A stretch of DNA of 64,000 nt from Roseburia sp. (GCA_017937095.1 JAGBEG010000004.1:248001-312000); one strand, 5' to 3'. Shown: positions 15,934 through 24,084, counted from the first letter of the stretch. Numbers and translations are program-made. Notes: a model not told the origin generated them from the sequence alone.

Positions 15934-17898
15934 CTAGTTCTCTTTCCATGTACCTTCTGCTCTCTTCGCATTCTCAATTCGTTTTAATGCGGCTGTCCAG
16001 TCGAGCGGCTCATCCGCCCCGACTGCCTTATCCAGTTTGTGCTCCCCGGCTTCATCATCCAACTTTCGGATCGGGATGATGACCTTCGGATCAAGCTTCT
16101 CTCCTTTCACCAGATTCCGCTCCGCCTCTTCCAACATGAGCGCAAGTGCGTCCTCCGCCTCGATACCCATTTTCTTTTTATAGGAAGCAACAAACTTCGT
16201 GAACTCACGCTGCTGCCGCATCTTTTCCGCTACTTCTTGCTTGTCCGTGAAGTAGCTCAATGATGTCTGCTGCTGCGCCGTGCAGATGAAACGGTCATTC
16301 TCGTCATAGACGCGCACCTCAGACAAATCCGCAGGGTCATACCGATAGTAGACCTTTTCCTTCAAGTGGTTGATTGTCAGCTCCTTCGACCAGAAATAGA
16401 TTTCCGTGTCGTAAATCTTAAGCCGTACCCCGTCACGCTGTACCATCTGCATCCGGCTGTTGCGCAGCATCATCAGATTCAGTTCATCTTCCTTCGCGGT
16501 GCGCACTTCAACGAGCTTTGCCGCATAGACCTCATTTCTGGTCTTATGCCCCATTCCCACGCCGCCGTGCTCCTGATAGTTGAACCATCCTTCCAGATAG
16601 GTATCTACATAGTCCACAAAGTCCGCGTATGGGGTAAAGTTCGAAGCTTTCTTTCCCAGTGTTTTCAACCGCTCCGGTCGCTCCGCGATTGTTCCTCCGG
16701 TGTAGCCCTCGAACAATCTGGAAAAGCACTCCTTGACTTCCCGGAATGCCCTCTCAATAATCTTCGCCCGGGCATTCCGCACAAGCGCTGTGCGGAACTC
16801 GATTCCGAGGTTGTCCAGAATCGTCGGCGGCTGGTGCTCATTCTGCCTGCCATTCTTGCGGAAGCCGCGCCCGCCAATATCATGAGTGAGGAACTCGCGC
16901 CCGTTGTCCGCCAATATCCGCTTCGGGATGCCATAGCGCTCAATTCCTCTACGAAGCGCGTAGAGCGTCGCGTCCGAACATGGCGCATCCGTCACATACC
17001 ACCCCATCATCTTCCTGCTGCAAACATCCATGAATGCCGTGAGGTAGACTCTGACTGGTTTCTTGTGTTCCCCGTCATTCACAAAAATATCAAATGTGTG
17101 GTTATCACATACCCAGATATCATTAGAATCGAGGTCCCCGTATATACGATGGATGTACGGCGCGCATTCATCTTTAAACGCCTTGTCGCCATAGCGGAAG
17201 TATTTCAGCATCGGTACCGGAATGCTCCTCCCAATCTCTCTGACAAAAGAATTCTCACTTGCCAGTGGAAGCAGCTCTAGTTCGCCGGAATGCTTTAGCT
17301 GCAGTTCTGTAAGCCGGACACACTCGCGTACCGACGGCTGCGATTCATCCAGATAGTAGTACTTGAAAATATCAAATACTTTATCCGGTACAGCCTTCTT
17401 ATGATTCTTGTGCTTGCCCCTGCCGTCCGCCAGTGCGCAGTCTCCGTAATCCCTAAGCGCTTTCTGCTTCCGGTAGAGCATCCGCATGCTAAACTGTCTG
17501 TCCGGGTAAAGCTCTTTCAAATGCCCGATAAACTGTTCATCCAGTTCATCCTTCGTCCCTTCCCTACAGTTCCGGTATTCCTGCCATTCCTCCAGTGTCC
17601 GCTTCCAGAATGCCACTTCCTGCCGTTCGGCGTCGGTAAGCTCCTCCGTGTTCTCCGGCAGATTTTTCGGCTTTGGCGGAGTTTCCGGTGCGGGCGGCTT
17701 GATGCCGTGCATCCGGTTATATTTTTTTATGATCGCAGGATCGCATCCTGTGAGCGGTATCTCATACCGCAAGCCCTTCACACCGCCTGCGCCATGCGTC
17801 TCTACTGCCTGTATCTTGCCGGATGAAATCTGCATTCTGACCCATCTTTCCGTGCACCCTTTCAAATCTGCATACTCGCTGACTGTCATTGTCTCCAC
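15934..17898 (-). CDS. MuA-like DDE transposase
   Basis: 654 residues, close to MuA length. Starts with a winged HTH (MTVSEYADLKGCTERWVRMQ) that in MuA binds the enhancer. The retroviral-integrase-like core has D265 (WVCDNHTFD), D331 (ILADNGREF) and E382 (KIIERAF). The C-terminal part has YRYDPADLSEVRVYDE, the beta-barrel typical of the family. It performs strand transfer for lysogeny and replicative transposition. The GTG start at 17898 has AAAGGTGG upstream. Confidence 0.95.
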   Translation of the reverse strand: METMTVSEYADLKGCTERWVRMQISSGKIQAVETHGAGGVKGLRYEIPLTGCDPAIIKKYNRMHGIKPPAPETPPKPKNLPENTEELTDAERQEVAFWKRTLEEWQEYRNCREGTKDELDEQFIGHLKELYPDRQFSMRMLYRKQKALRDYGDCALADGRGKHKNHKKAVPDKVFDIFKYYYLDESQPSVRECVRLTELQLKHSGELELLPLASENSFVREIGRSIPVPMLKYFRYGDKAFKDECAPYIHRIYGDLDSNDIWVCDNHTFDIFVNDGEHKKPVRVYLTAFMDVCSRKMMGWYVTDAPCSDATLYALRRGIERYGIPKRILADNGREFLTHDIGGRGFRKNGRQNEHQPPTILDNLGIEFRTALVRNARAKIIERAFREVKECFSRLFEGYTGGTIAERPERLKTLGKKASNFTPYADFVDYVDTYLEGWFNYQEHGGVGMGHKTRNEVYAAKLVEVRTAKEDELNLMMLRNSRMQMVQRDGVRLKIYDTEIYFWSKELTINHLKEKVYYRYDPADLSEVRVYDENDRFICTAQQQTSLSYFTDKQEVAEKMRQQREFTKFVASYKKKMGIEAEDALALMLEEAERNLVKGEKLDPKVIIPIRKLDDEAGEHKLDKAVGADEPLDWTAALKRIENAKRAEGTWKEN

Positions 17899-17927
17899 AG
17901 GCTCACCACCTTTTTCTTATCTTTCCC

Positions 17928-17956
17928 TTGTCTTTCCATGTATTCTCTGCTACAAT
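17928..17956 (+). promoter_or_regulatory. promoter on the plus strand in front of the short terminated transcript
   Basis: TTGTCT at 17928-17933, a 17-base spacer, and TACAAT at 17951-17956. It points away from the transposase and into the short stretch that ends at the terminator at 17978-18012. The spacing and boxes fit the vegetative consensus well. Confidence 0.5.
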
Positions 17957-17962
17957 GTGCTT

Positions 17963-18012
17963 GAGCTTTTTTTGCTTGCCGACCGTTCCTTGCGTGGTGG
18001 TCGGCTTTTTTT
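17963..18012 (+). ncRNA. candidate small RNA of about 50 nt between transposase and Ner-like gene
   Basis: A plus-strand promoter at 17928-17956 should start RNA near 17963. A perfect terminator follows: GCCGACC (17978-17984), a 14-base loop, GGTCGGC (17999-18005), then seven Ts. No plus-strand gene lies upstream that this terminator could serve, and the minus strand lacks the T run. The RNA would run opposite to the leader of the transposase mRNA, so it could be antisense. No homolog is known to me. Confidence 0.45.
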
Positions 18013-18217
18013 ATGCCGTTTCAAGCTCCTTGTCGTAACGCTTCAATACCTCCTTTATCTCGTCCTTATGGCTCTTATTTCTCCCGGTCATTACATCCGA
18101 GAGCACCCGGAAATTCAGTCCGGCAAGTTCGGAGAATTCTCTAGAAGTAAGATTCCTCTTTACAAGCTCCATGTGCAGCCACAGTCCAAATTCTGTATAT
18201 TGTGTGGTTCTTCTCAT
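18011..18217 (-). CDS. Ner-like HTH regulator
   Basis: 68 residues with an HTH (LTSREFSELAGLNFRVLSDVMTGR) and a helical tail. It is the first gene of the early run and lies just before the transposase, the position of Ner in Mu. Ner turns down early and repressor transcription. AAAGGAG precedes the ATG. Confidence 0.7.
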   Translation of the reverse strand: MRRTTQYTEFGLWLHMELVKRNLTSREFSELAGLNFRVLSDVMTGRNKSHKDEIKEVLKRYDKELETA

Positions 18218-18369
18218 CCTATTCGCTCCTTTCTGACCTGTCTCATCAATTCCGGTAGGTCATCCCCGGAAGATGCAGCAGCGGTTAGGCTACTGCATTT
18301 CGACTGTTTATGGTACAATCTCCTTATCAGTATTTGACTCGCTGAATTAATATGAAGGAGGTTCTACCT

Positions 18370-18558
18370 ATGACTGAGTTAATCGCTCTCAAAAAAGCTA
18401 TTGCCGAGGAAAAATTCAACAATGAACCATTAGCACTTGCCATCCTTTACTATCTAAGTAAACGTGATCCTGAAATCTATCACGAAATTCTTTACGAGTT
18501 CGACAAGATAATTGATAAGCAGACTGACCTGCTCATCAAAGAGCAACTTGATATTTAG
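18370..18558 (+). CDS. small plus-strand early-region protein
   Basis: 62 residues, all helical (TELIALKKAIAEEKF then ALAILYYLSKRDPEIY). The ATG at 18370 is chosen because ATGAAGGAGG at 18352 is the ribosome site, not the start. A TACAAT box about 55 bases upstream shares the motif AATCTCCTTA with the promoter of the gene at 19269. It runs opposite to the early operon. Function unknown; could be a lysogeny gene. Confidence 0.65.
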   Translation: MTELIALKKAIAEEKFNNEPLALAILYYLSKRDPEIYHEILYEFDKIIDKQTDLLIKEQLDI

Positions 18559-19178
18559 GTTTCTGAATCTTTTCTTGTAAATGTGTCGATTCTTTTTCCA
18601 TCTCTCGAAAATACAGAAATGGTCTTTCCCTCTATCAACACATTCACAATATCCCCTAAATACTCAATCAAGTTCAAAGAAAAATATCTCTCCCCTTCAC
18701 ACAGTTCTATGCCATAACGCCTTACTTTTTTTCTGCCAGTCCAAGCATTATAGGAGAAATCCTGTTTTTCCTTAATCTCTGTCGAACATAGAATATTCTT
18801 TTCTTCTGCCAGCACTTCTCCCGGGTCTATGAGCTTCATTTTTACCTCATGCATTTCGTCTTTAATGCATTCAAAGATTTCATTCACATCTGACATTGAT
18901 ACACCTTCGGGCATTTCCCGAATGATTGTATTAAAGACTTCACTGGCAATGCTTTGAGGTCCGGTCAATGGTTTGGAGATGGAAGCAGCATCCTCAATGC
19001 CTGCCGCTTCCGTCTCTCCAATCGAATAGTCAACTTCCCTCAATGTAAGACCTATCTGTTGTTCGCAAGCTCCATTAATAAGCAAATCTCTCGTAAAAGA
19101 AACAATATCGTCTTTCACTTCATCTTCAATGAGCCCACTTTCGTCGATATCTATATCAACAACTATGTTTAATCTCAT
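18555..19178 (-). CDS. hypothetical phage regulatory-region protein
   Basis: 207 residues behind an AAAGGAG site. N-terminal MRLNIVVDIDIDESGL and a middle acidic helical part with MSDVNEIFECIKDEM; C-terminal strands with WTGRKKVRRYGIELCEGERY and IEGKTISVFSRDGKRIDTF. No family recognised. It converges with the plus-strand gene at 18370-18558 and overlaps its stop by four bases. It may be a lysogenic conversion or regulation gene. Confidence 0.6.
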   Translation of the reverse strand: MRLNIVVDIDIDESGLIEDEVKDDIVSFTRDLLINGACEQQIGLTLREVDYSIGETEAAGIEDAASISKPLTGPQSIASEVFNTIIREMPEGVSMSDVNEIFECIKDEMHEVKMKLIDPGEVLAEEKNILCSTEIKEKQDFSYNAWTGRKKVRRYGIELCEGERYFSLNLIEYLGDIVNVLIEGKTISVFSRDGKRIDTFTRKDSET

Positions 19179-19268
19179 TTCATGTCTCCTTTTCTACCTA
19201 CATATTTCGTGCTATAATCTCCTTACAGGGCAACGCCATGCCCGAGTCTATGAAAGGAGATTATTGTC

Positions 19269-19463
19269 ATGAATAAAGAAATACCTTTTAGTGGCTTTTG
19301 TCCATTGCGCGGAAAAGAATGTCAAATCGTCGTTACATACGTTTCCAATGCTCCACTCAGTGAACCTCGCTTCGAAAAGGGCACATGGGAATGTGCCCTT
19401 CGAAGCACTGACTGTGACGCTGGCTGTCCTATCGCCAAAGATGTACCTGACATCATCCACTAA
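19269..19463 (+). CDS. small cysteine-rich plus-strand protein
   Basis: 64 residues with six cysteines arranged as CPLRGKEC in the N-terminal part and CALRSTDCDAGC near the end, which suggests a small zinc- or disulfide-bound fold. AAAGGAG precedes the ATG. A TATAAT box lies at about 19213-19218. The gene converges with the XRE gene at 19479. Similar small Cys proteins occur in Clostridial phages, but no role is known. Confidence 0.65.
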   Translation: MNKEIPFSGFCPLRGKECQIVVTYVSNAPLSEPRFEKGTWECALRSTDCDAGCPIAKDVPDIIH

Positions 19464-19478
19464 CTTTCGGAGTCTGAT

Positions 19479-19952
19479 TCATTCAGACTCCTTTGCCCAG
19501 ATAATTTCCTTAATCTTACGATCTGGGCTCTTGGAGTAAAGCACGCATTGCTGGTCTATTGCCACGTCGAGGTAGCTTAAATCTACTGTGAGCCTCGCCG
19601 GAAGGGTTGCAGTCTGTTCAAGTTTGAACCCACGTACCCCATCGACTCTGTGTCCATCAATATACAACTCGGTAAACAGGCTGTTATCAATAGTTCTAAT
19701 TTCAATGCGTGTTCTTGCATCGTCCGTTTCCCCATCGGATGAGTACTGCTTTTCCTCGCCTTCCAGAATCCAGTTCTCATTCTTCGCATACAGACAGCTA
19801 ATGAGCTTTACCAAGGTAAGTGATGGATTAGCAACTTTTCTTTCCATCGCAGAAAGTTGCGCTTGAGTGATTCCGAGTGAATCAGCAAATTCCTTCTGGG
19901 TCAGTGCCGCTTCTTTTCGAACCATCTCTATTCTTTCGCCAATCGTACTCAA
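19479..19952 (-). CDS. XRE-family phage regulator
   Basis: 157 residues from TTG at 19952, chosen because AAAGGAGG lies 8 bases before it; the upstream GTG at 19973 would put that site inside the gene. N-terminal HTH has LTQKEFADSLGITQAQLSAMERK, a clear Xre/Cro fold. The C-terminal part is a beta domain (FTELYIDGHRVDGVRGFKLEQT). It is divergent from the repressor-like gene at 20147, so the two likely form a lysis/lysogeny switch. Confidence 0.8.
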   Translation of the reverse strand: MSTIGERIEMVRKEAALTQKEFADSLGITQAQLSAMERKVANPSLTLVKLISCLYAKNENWILEGEEKQYSSDGETDDARTRIEIRTIDNSLFTELYIDGHRVDGVRGFKLEQTATLPARLTVDLSYLDVAIDQQCVLYSKSPDRKIKEIIWAKESE

Positions 19953-19973
19953 TATTCGTTCCTCCTTTCCCAC

Positions 19974-20146
19974 CTATCCCGTTTGTCACAAAAAGTAAAA
20001 TAACTGCGGTTTTTGTGGTAAATACGCCGGTTTCGGTGTAAAATAGAAAATACCCTACAGATTTATCTGTAATTTAGATTTTAGTATATTATTTTCTACA
20101 AGTCAATACGTTTTGTAGGAAATATTCTATTTTAAAAGGAGAAATT
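19974..20146. promoter_or_regulatory. divergent operator region between two XRE genes
   Basis: AT-rich 173-bp region with a 16-bp dyad TACAGATTTATCTGTA at 20056-20071 and an imperfect inverted pair ATTTTCTACAA / TTGTAGGAAAT around 20091-20126. The plus-strand gene has an AAAAGGAGA site. Such dyads between divergent repressor genes usually bind Cro/CI-type proteins. Confidence 0.6.
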
Positions 20147-20506
20147 ATGGGAGTTGTAGAACGTATTCAAGAACTATGCCTTCAAAAGAATATAAAAATA
20201 CGCCCCTTAGAGGAGCAACTCGGCATAGCTAACGGTTCGATAAAAAAATGGAACACTAGTTCACCATCATGTGACAGGATTTTAAAAGTTGCTAATTTTT
20301 TTAATGTTTCTGTCGATTGGCTATTGACAGGCGAACAAAAAGCATTCGTGATAACCTCATCAGAAATGGAGCTTTTAAAGCTATACAACGACCTGTCTGA
20401 TGACGATCAAGAAGAGATAATTGAAATTGTAGAATTGAAGCTACGACGTCAGAGGCTGAAAAATTCTGATAATAACTCTTCCTCTACCGACGAAAATCCC
20501 ATTTAA
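20147..20506 (+). CDS. XRE-family phage repressor
   Basis: 119 residues. N-terminal HTH (NIKIRPLEEQLGIANGSIKKW then RILKVANFFNVSVDWLLTGEQ) is typical of short Clostridial phage repressors; the C-terminal helix ELLKLYNDLSDDDQEEIIEIVELKL is also common in that group. It is the gene nearest the left end and reads away from the early genes, as the Mu repressor does. Likely the lysogeny repressor. Confidence 0.78.
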   Translation: MGVVERIQELCLQKNIKIRPLEEQLGIANGSIKKWNTSSPSCDRILKVANFFNVSVDWLLTGEQKAFVITSSEMELLKLYNDLSDDDQEEIIEIVELKLRRQRLKNSDNNSSSTDENPI

Positions 20507-20582
20507 AATAATTTTAAACCTTCTTTAATATGCGTTTATTTCATAGCAAAATTCATTGATTTGCTATTATTTTTTGATGTAA

Positions 20583-20600
20583 TTACGGATATATCCGTAA
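20583..20600. promoter_or_regulatory. perfect 18-bp palindrome near phage left end
   Basis: TTACGGATATATCCGTAA is a perfect palindrome just downstream of the repressor gene and next to the ATTGCGGAAGT repeats. Could bind a dimeric regulator or a transposase subunit. Confidence 0.5.
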
Positions 20601-20606
20601 ACTTAA

Positions 20607-20776
20607 AATATTGCGGAAGTATTTCTATACATATAAAAATAGGTAGATTTGCATTTCTAATGTCTACCAACTACACTTCCGCAATATTCCTTAAATATTT
20701 TATTATCACTGATTATATACTACTTCACGATTGCGGAAGTGAGTTTTTGATTATACCTCCTTTGTTCCGCAATATT
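20607..20776. repeat. four copies of ATTGCGGAAGT in two inverted pairs, candidate transposase sites
   Basis: Copies are at 20607-20620 (+), 20675-20688 (-), 20730-20740 (+) and 20765-20776 (-, one base shorter). Each pair is head-to-head. In Mu the left end and nearby enhancer hold several MuA sites in mixed orientation, so this cluster could be the enhancer or internal binding sites. Confidence 0.6.
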
Positions 20777-20864
20777 GGGCGATACACTAATCTTTGATTT
20801 TTACAACATTTTAAAAAATCTTTAAAAGCCTTTATTTTCAATACTTTTCGAGTTAAATAAAATT

Positions 20865-20910
20865 AAAGGCTATTAAAATCAAACTACATTGCGATTTCAA
20901 TAGCCTTTTT
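20865..20910. terminator. bidirectional terminator hairpin, phage left end
   Basis: AAAGGCTATTAAAATC pairs with GATTTCAATAGCCTTTTT around a 12-base loop; T and A runs on both sides allow either direction. Confidence 0.8.
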
Positions 20911-20926
20911 AACTACCGTTTTTTTC

Positions 20927-21050
20927 TGTCACCAAGAATGACAATTTCTTATTATTAAAAATACCGGAATCCTTTGTTTTCGGGGTTTTCCGGTATTTTT
21001 CTGGTTTTTTCACTTTTTTGTTTTTTTGTCATTATTCATGACGTTTCACA
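20927..21050 (-). promoter_or_regulatory. phage left-terminal sequence with two end-type repeats
   Basis: TGTCA-N7-TGACA at 20927-20943 and TGTCA-N7-TGACG at 21027-21043 lie exactly 100 bp apart. The outer one is followed by TTTCACA, so on the minus strand the phage begins TGTGAAACGTCATGA. The TG start and the break in the host gene at 21050/21051 support this as the terminus used by the transposase. Confidence 0.7.
20957..21000. terminator. second bidirectional terminator at phage left end
   Basis: AAAATACCGGAA and TTCCGGTATTTTT form a 12-bp stem with A and T runs on both sides. It lies between the two end repeats and would stop host transcription entering the phage. Confidence 0.8.
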
Positions 21051-21164
21051 CTTTTCTTTTTCTCCTCCAAGGATTCCCTTTTTTAAATAGGAACGTAATG
21101 TCCTCGTTGTCAGCCCTGTCATTATGGAAAGATCTTCGATATCGCACTTTGCTTTTCCCATCAT
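21051..21164 (-). pseudogene. host MerR/HTH-like gene cut by the prophage (N-terminal 38 codons)
   Basis: Starting at ATGATG behind GGAAGG, the frame encodes an HTH of MerR type: IEDLSIMTGLTTRTLRSYLKKGIL then GGEKEK. Here the phage begins, and the frame runs four codons into it (CETS) before TGA at 21036. The start lies 15 bases after the stop of the TPR gene, so it was the next gene of that operon. The rest of the gene should flank the right end of the phage, outside the window. Confidence 0.8.
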
Positions 21165-21179
21165 TTTCCTTCCATTCAA

Positions 21180-23255
21180 CTACTCAAACAAATCCTCGCA
21201 CTCCTCAAGCATATCCTGACACTCCTCTACATCCTCCTCCAAACGGTCTTCCTCGATTACCGTCTCGCAGATTTTCTTTGCTGTCTGATATTCCTTCTTC
21301 GCAAGCGCGTCCTCGCCCATCTCATCATAAATCTCACCCATGGACAGATGAAGCTGCGCCATCTGCGACGTCCGCCATTTCCCCCTGAACTCCCATTCCA
21401 GAAGCTCCGTCGCCTTCTTTAAACACTCCAGCGCTGCATCGCACCGGTCAATTTCAGCATAAAGGTCACTTAATTCCTCGTAAGAATCAACTACAGACAT
21501 AACGCGATCATACTTTTCATCCTCATCGATCACCTTCGCCGCTTTCGCAACGGAGACAGCGATTCCCTTAAAAATCGGCGGCAGAAGATACAGCTTCCCA
21601 AGCTCCCGGAGGTTAATCTCAAGCGCCTTTTCCCGAAGCTCACACTCGCCGATAAGATCACCTTCCTCCTCGTGATACTCCGCAAGCTCTTCGAGGCAGT
21701 CCGCGATAAAATCACTTTCCTCGCCGTAAATCTGCTTCATCTCTGTCAGATAGCAATCATAATATGCGTATACCTTCTTATAATCCTTCTCGCGGTTGGC
21801 AAACAGGTACGCCAACCGATTGTACGCTGTACCGATTTCATCCCGGTCGGGCACATCCTTTTTCTCTTCCTGCGCGATCCAGTCCAATAAATACTTCTCC
21901 GCTGTACCAACGCTTCCTTCCTCGGACTCAGCCACGACAATCGCAAGATGCTGCACGGCATTGCGGTAGCCCTCCGGCGCCTCGTCCCTGACTTCCGCAA
22001 AAAGCTCCACTGCCTTTTTCGCCGCCAGATAGGATAAATCATAGCGGTTCCGCTCGTCCTTGCGGAAGTCCGCCCGCAAATCTCCGGCAAGCTGATGATA
22101 TGCCTGTGCCAGATTTACCTTATCAGATGTCTTCTCCAGCCGACGAATCAAAGACTGGAGCTTTTTCACATTGACCGGAACATCCTCAAACGACCTGCAG
22201 CTATAGAATTTCAGCATATTGCGATACATCCGGGAAACGTTCGGCTCTTTTCTGCCTTTCTCATACCAGACCGCCATCCGGTACAAAAACGCAGGATCTA
22301 TGTACGCATCTTCCTCAATATCGTCTCCATGCTGCATCTTCTGTGCCTGCTCCATCAGCCACTCAATGAACTCCTCTTTCGGCTCATGCTCATGCCCGTT
22401 TTCTTCATCCCAGCTTTTGTGTGATTCCATCACAACTTCCGCCTTACCGCAGCGCGCACAGACATGCGTTCCGTACAGCAATTCCATGATTTTTGACAGA
22501 TTCTCTTCCCCGCATGCCGTAAGGAAACGCATGGTGTTCGTAAACGTGTCCCATTCTTCACAGTCCGGCTGTCCCTCGCCCCTTACATCCTTTGATTCGG
22601 AAATCCGCTCCTGCTCCAATGTCTCTTTTACGGCGTCATAATTAAGACCATCCTCCTTCGCATCATACAGGCGCGGCGTTATCTTGATTTCATTTTCATT
22701 CCCGGCACAACGTGGATTGACTAAGACACTGTGAATTGCATTTCCGCAGTGGTCGCATTTGATATGAATCGGCGTATCGAACGGATAGCCAAAGTAGATA
22801 GGAAGAACCTCATCCGAATAATTGCAGAGCATTGTATACATAACACCATAGTATGTTTTGGAATCGGCATCCAGCGCCTGAATCGGCTCCGGTACAAAAT
22901 ACTGCTGGAAGATTCCATCCAACCGATAGAGATCCCTGAAAAAATCAAGGCGCATATCCTCCTCAAGCTGCGCAAGATCGCACCACGCGAGCAATGGCTT
23001 TATCCGCGCCAAAAGAAAAAGTACTGCGGTGAACGCATCTCTATTACAGGTTCCGTCATAAACACCTTCCGCCAGCTTATGAAAAATATAAAAAGCGTCC
23101 CATGTAATGTGCGACGCTGCGTTCAGCAGCATTTCCTGCTGTTCTTCCGTATTCTCCGGGGAACGCGACAGAACTTCCTTCACCAGCCTGTCCACCGCCG
23201 CCCTGTTCTTTTCATCCATACCGCTGTATATATCCCTCTTCTGCTCTTTTTTCAT
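21180..23255 (-). CDS. TPR-repeat protein with zinc-ribbon-like cysteines
   Basis: 691 residues from the ATG at 23255; a GTG at 23267 is less likely because its ribosome site would touch it. Residues near 170-180 hold CDHCGNAIH and near 265-275 CARCGKAE, which together may bind zinc. From about 370 the chain is a row of TPR-like helices (AYHQLAGDLR, YLAAKKAVELF, AYNRLAYLFANRE, ECLKKATELLEWEF). Cytosolic, probably a scaffold. It was co-transcribed with the HTH gene now cut by the phage. Function unknown. Confidence 0.8.
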   Translation of the reverse strand: MKKEQKRDIYSGMDEKNRAAVDRLVKEVLSRSPENTEEQQEMLLNAASHITWDAFYIFHKLAEGVYDGTCNRDAFTAVLFLLARIKPLLAWCDLAQLEEDMRLDFFRDLYRLDGIFQQYFVPEPIQALDADSKTYYGVMYTMLCNYSDEVLPIYFGYPFDTPIHIKCDHCGNAIHSVLVNPRCAGNENEIKITPRLYDAKEDGLNYDAVKETLEQERISESKDVRGEGQPDCEEWDTFTNTMRFLTACGEENLSKIMELLYGTHVCARCGKAEVVMESHKSWDEENGHEHEPKEEFIEWLMEQAQKMQHGDDIEEDAYIDPAFLYRMAVWYEKGRKEPNVSRMYRNMLKFYSCRSFEDVPVNVKKLQSLIRRLEKTSDKVNLAQAYHQLAGDLRADFRKDERNRYDLSYLAAKKAVELFAEVRDEAPEGYRNAVQHLAIVVAESEEGSVGTAEKYLLDWIAQEEKKDVPDRDEIGTAYNRLAYLFANREKDYKKVYAYYDCYLTEMKQIYGEESDFIADCLEELAEYHEEEGDLIGECELREKALEINLRELGKLYLLPPIFKGIAVSVAKAAKVIDEDEKYDRVMSVVDSYEELSDLYAEIDRCDAALECLKKATELLEWEFRGKWRTSQMAQLHLSMGEIYDEMGEDALAKKEYQTAKKICETVIEEDRLEEDVEECQDMLEECEDLFE

Positions 23256-23316
23256 CACAAATTCCACTCCTTCCTCTGTAAAGTTCTCTTACATTTGTAT
23301 TATTTATAAAATTCTT

Positions 23317-24069
23317 CTATTCTTTCACCAAAACCTTCGGCGCAAGAATATAAAGCGCAATACCGATCGCCACAATTCCAAGCGAAATAAACTGTGAAGT
23401 GGACAGCACGCCGACACTGCCGCGGTAATCATCTCTAAGAAATTCTATCGCAAAGCGTCCCACACCGTAGAGCATAAGATACATGGATGCCACGCGTCCG
23501 CGCTTCGGCTCTTTTGACGCGTACCATAACAGAATACCGCAGAAAATAAAATCTCCCACGGAGGAAATGATCTGTGTCGGAATCAGCTTCACGCCGTTTG
23601 GCGCCTGCTTTGAATTATGAAATACAATGCCGTACCACGCGTCCGTCTCCCGCCCGTAGCAGCAGCCCGCAAAAAGGCATCCGATGCGCCCAAATCCCTG
23701 TGCCAGAGAAACCGACGGCATCACCAGATCGAAATACGGCACGAAAGCCTCTTTTTTCACCTTACAATAAATATAACTCGTCAGAATACCGCCGATGACT
23801 CCGCCGTAGACCACATAGCCGTTCTTGAAATCCCAGAGAATCGACGGGTCCTCGATAATATGCGGAATCTCAACAATATAGTAGAGAATACGGCTTCCGC
23901 CCATCCCGCCGATTATCGCACAGAAAAAAATTCCCCATATGATATCCTCATTATAATTCCTTTTCCTGCCGCGCCGCAGCGTCATCATAAGCGCCGCCAG
24001 AAATCCTACAGCAATCATCACTCCGTACATGTGGATCGTAACCGGTCCTATCACAATATCGTTAAACAT
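23317..24069 (-). CDS. lgt: prolipoprotein diacylglyceryl transferase
   Basis: 250 residues with seven membrane helices. The Lgt signature GRIGCLFAGCCYG is near residue 123-135, and the N-terminal IHMYGVMIAVGF and later YGVGRFAIEFLRDD match the family. It moves diacylglycerol from phosphatidylglycerol to the lipobox cysteine of prelipoproteins. The gene lies just after the methyltransferase with a 15-base gap, in the same minus-strand run. Confidence 0.95.
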   Translation of the reverse strand: MFNDIVIGPVTIHMYGVMIAVGFLAALMMTLRRGRKRNYNEDIIWGIFFCAIIGGMGGSRILYYIVEIPHIIEDPSILWDFKNGYVVYGGVIGGILTSYIYCKVKKEAFVPYFDLVMPSVSLAQGFGRIGCLFAGCCYGRETDAWYGIVFHNSKQAPNGVKLIPTQIISSVGDFIFCGILLWYASKEPKRGRVASMYLMLYGVGRFAIEFLRDDYRGSVGVLSTSQFISLGIVAIGIALYILAPKVLVKE

Positions 24070-24084
24070 AAAGCCTCCTATCTG

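Larger units (their letters stand above)
1..21050 (-). mobile_element. Mu-like transposable prophage, left end at 21050, right end outside window
   Basis: The minus-strand genes from 20 kb down to 1 follow the Mu plan: repressor region, Ner-like HTH, DDE transposase, MuB ATPase, Gam, GemA, lysis, Mor, small and large terminase, portal, MuF, scaffold, capsid, connectors, tail. The left end is placed at 21050 because a 5'-TGTGAAACGTCATGA terminus there interrupts an open host reading frame and because two related inverted repeats lie 100 bp apart inside it. Only the tail and right-end genes are missing, being off the window. The head genes resemble SPP1/HK97-type phages rather than Mu itself. 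Confidence 0.93.

Noticed and set aside
16366-17280. Long plus-strand open frame opposite the transposase
   Set aside because: It is a shadow of the DDE transposase frame, with no ribosome site and no recognisable domain.
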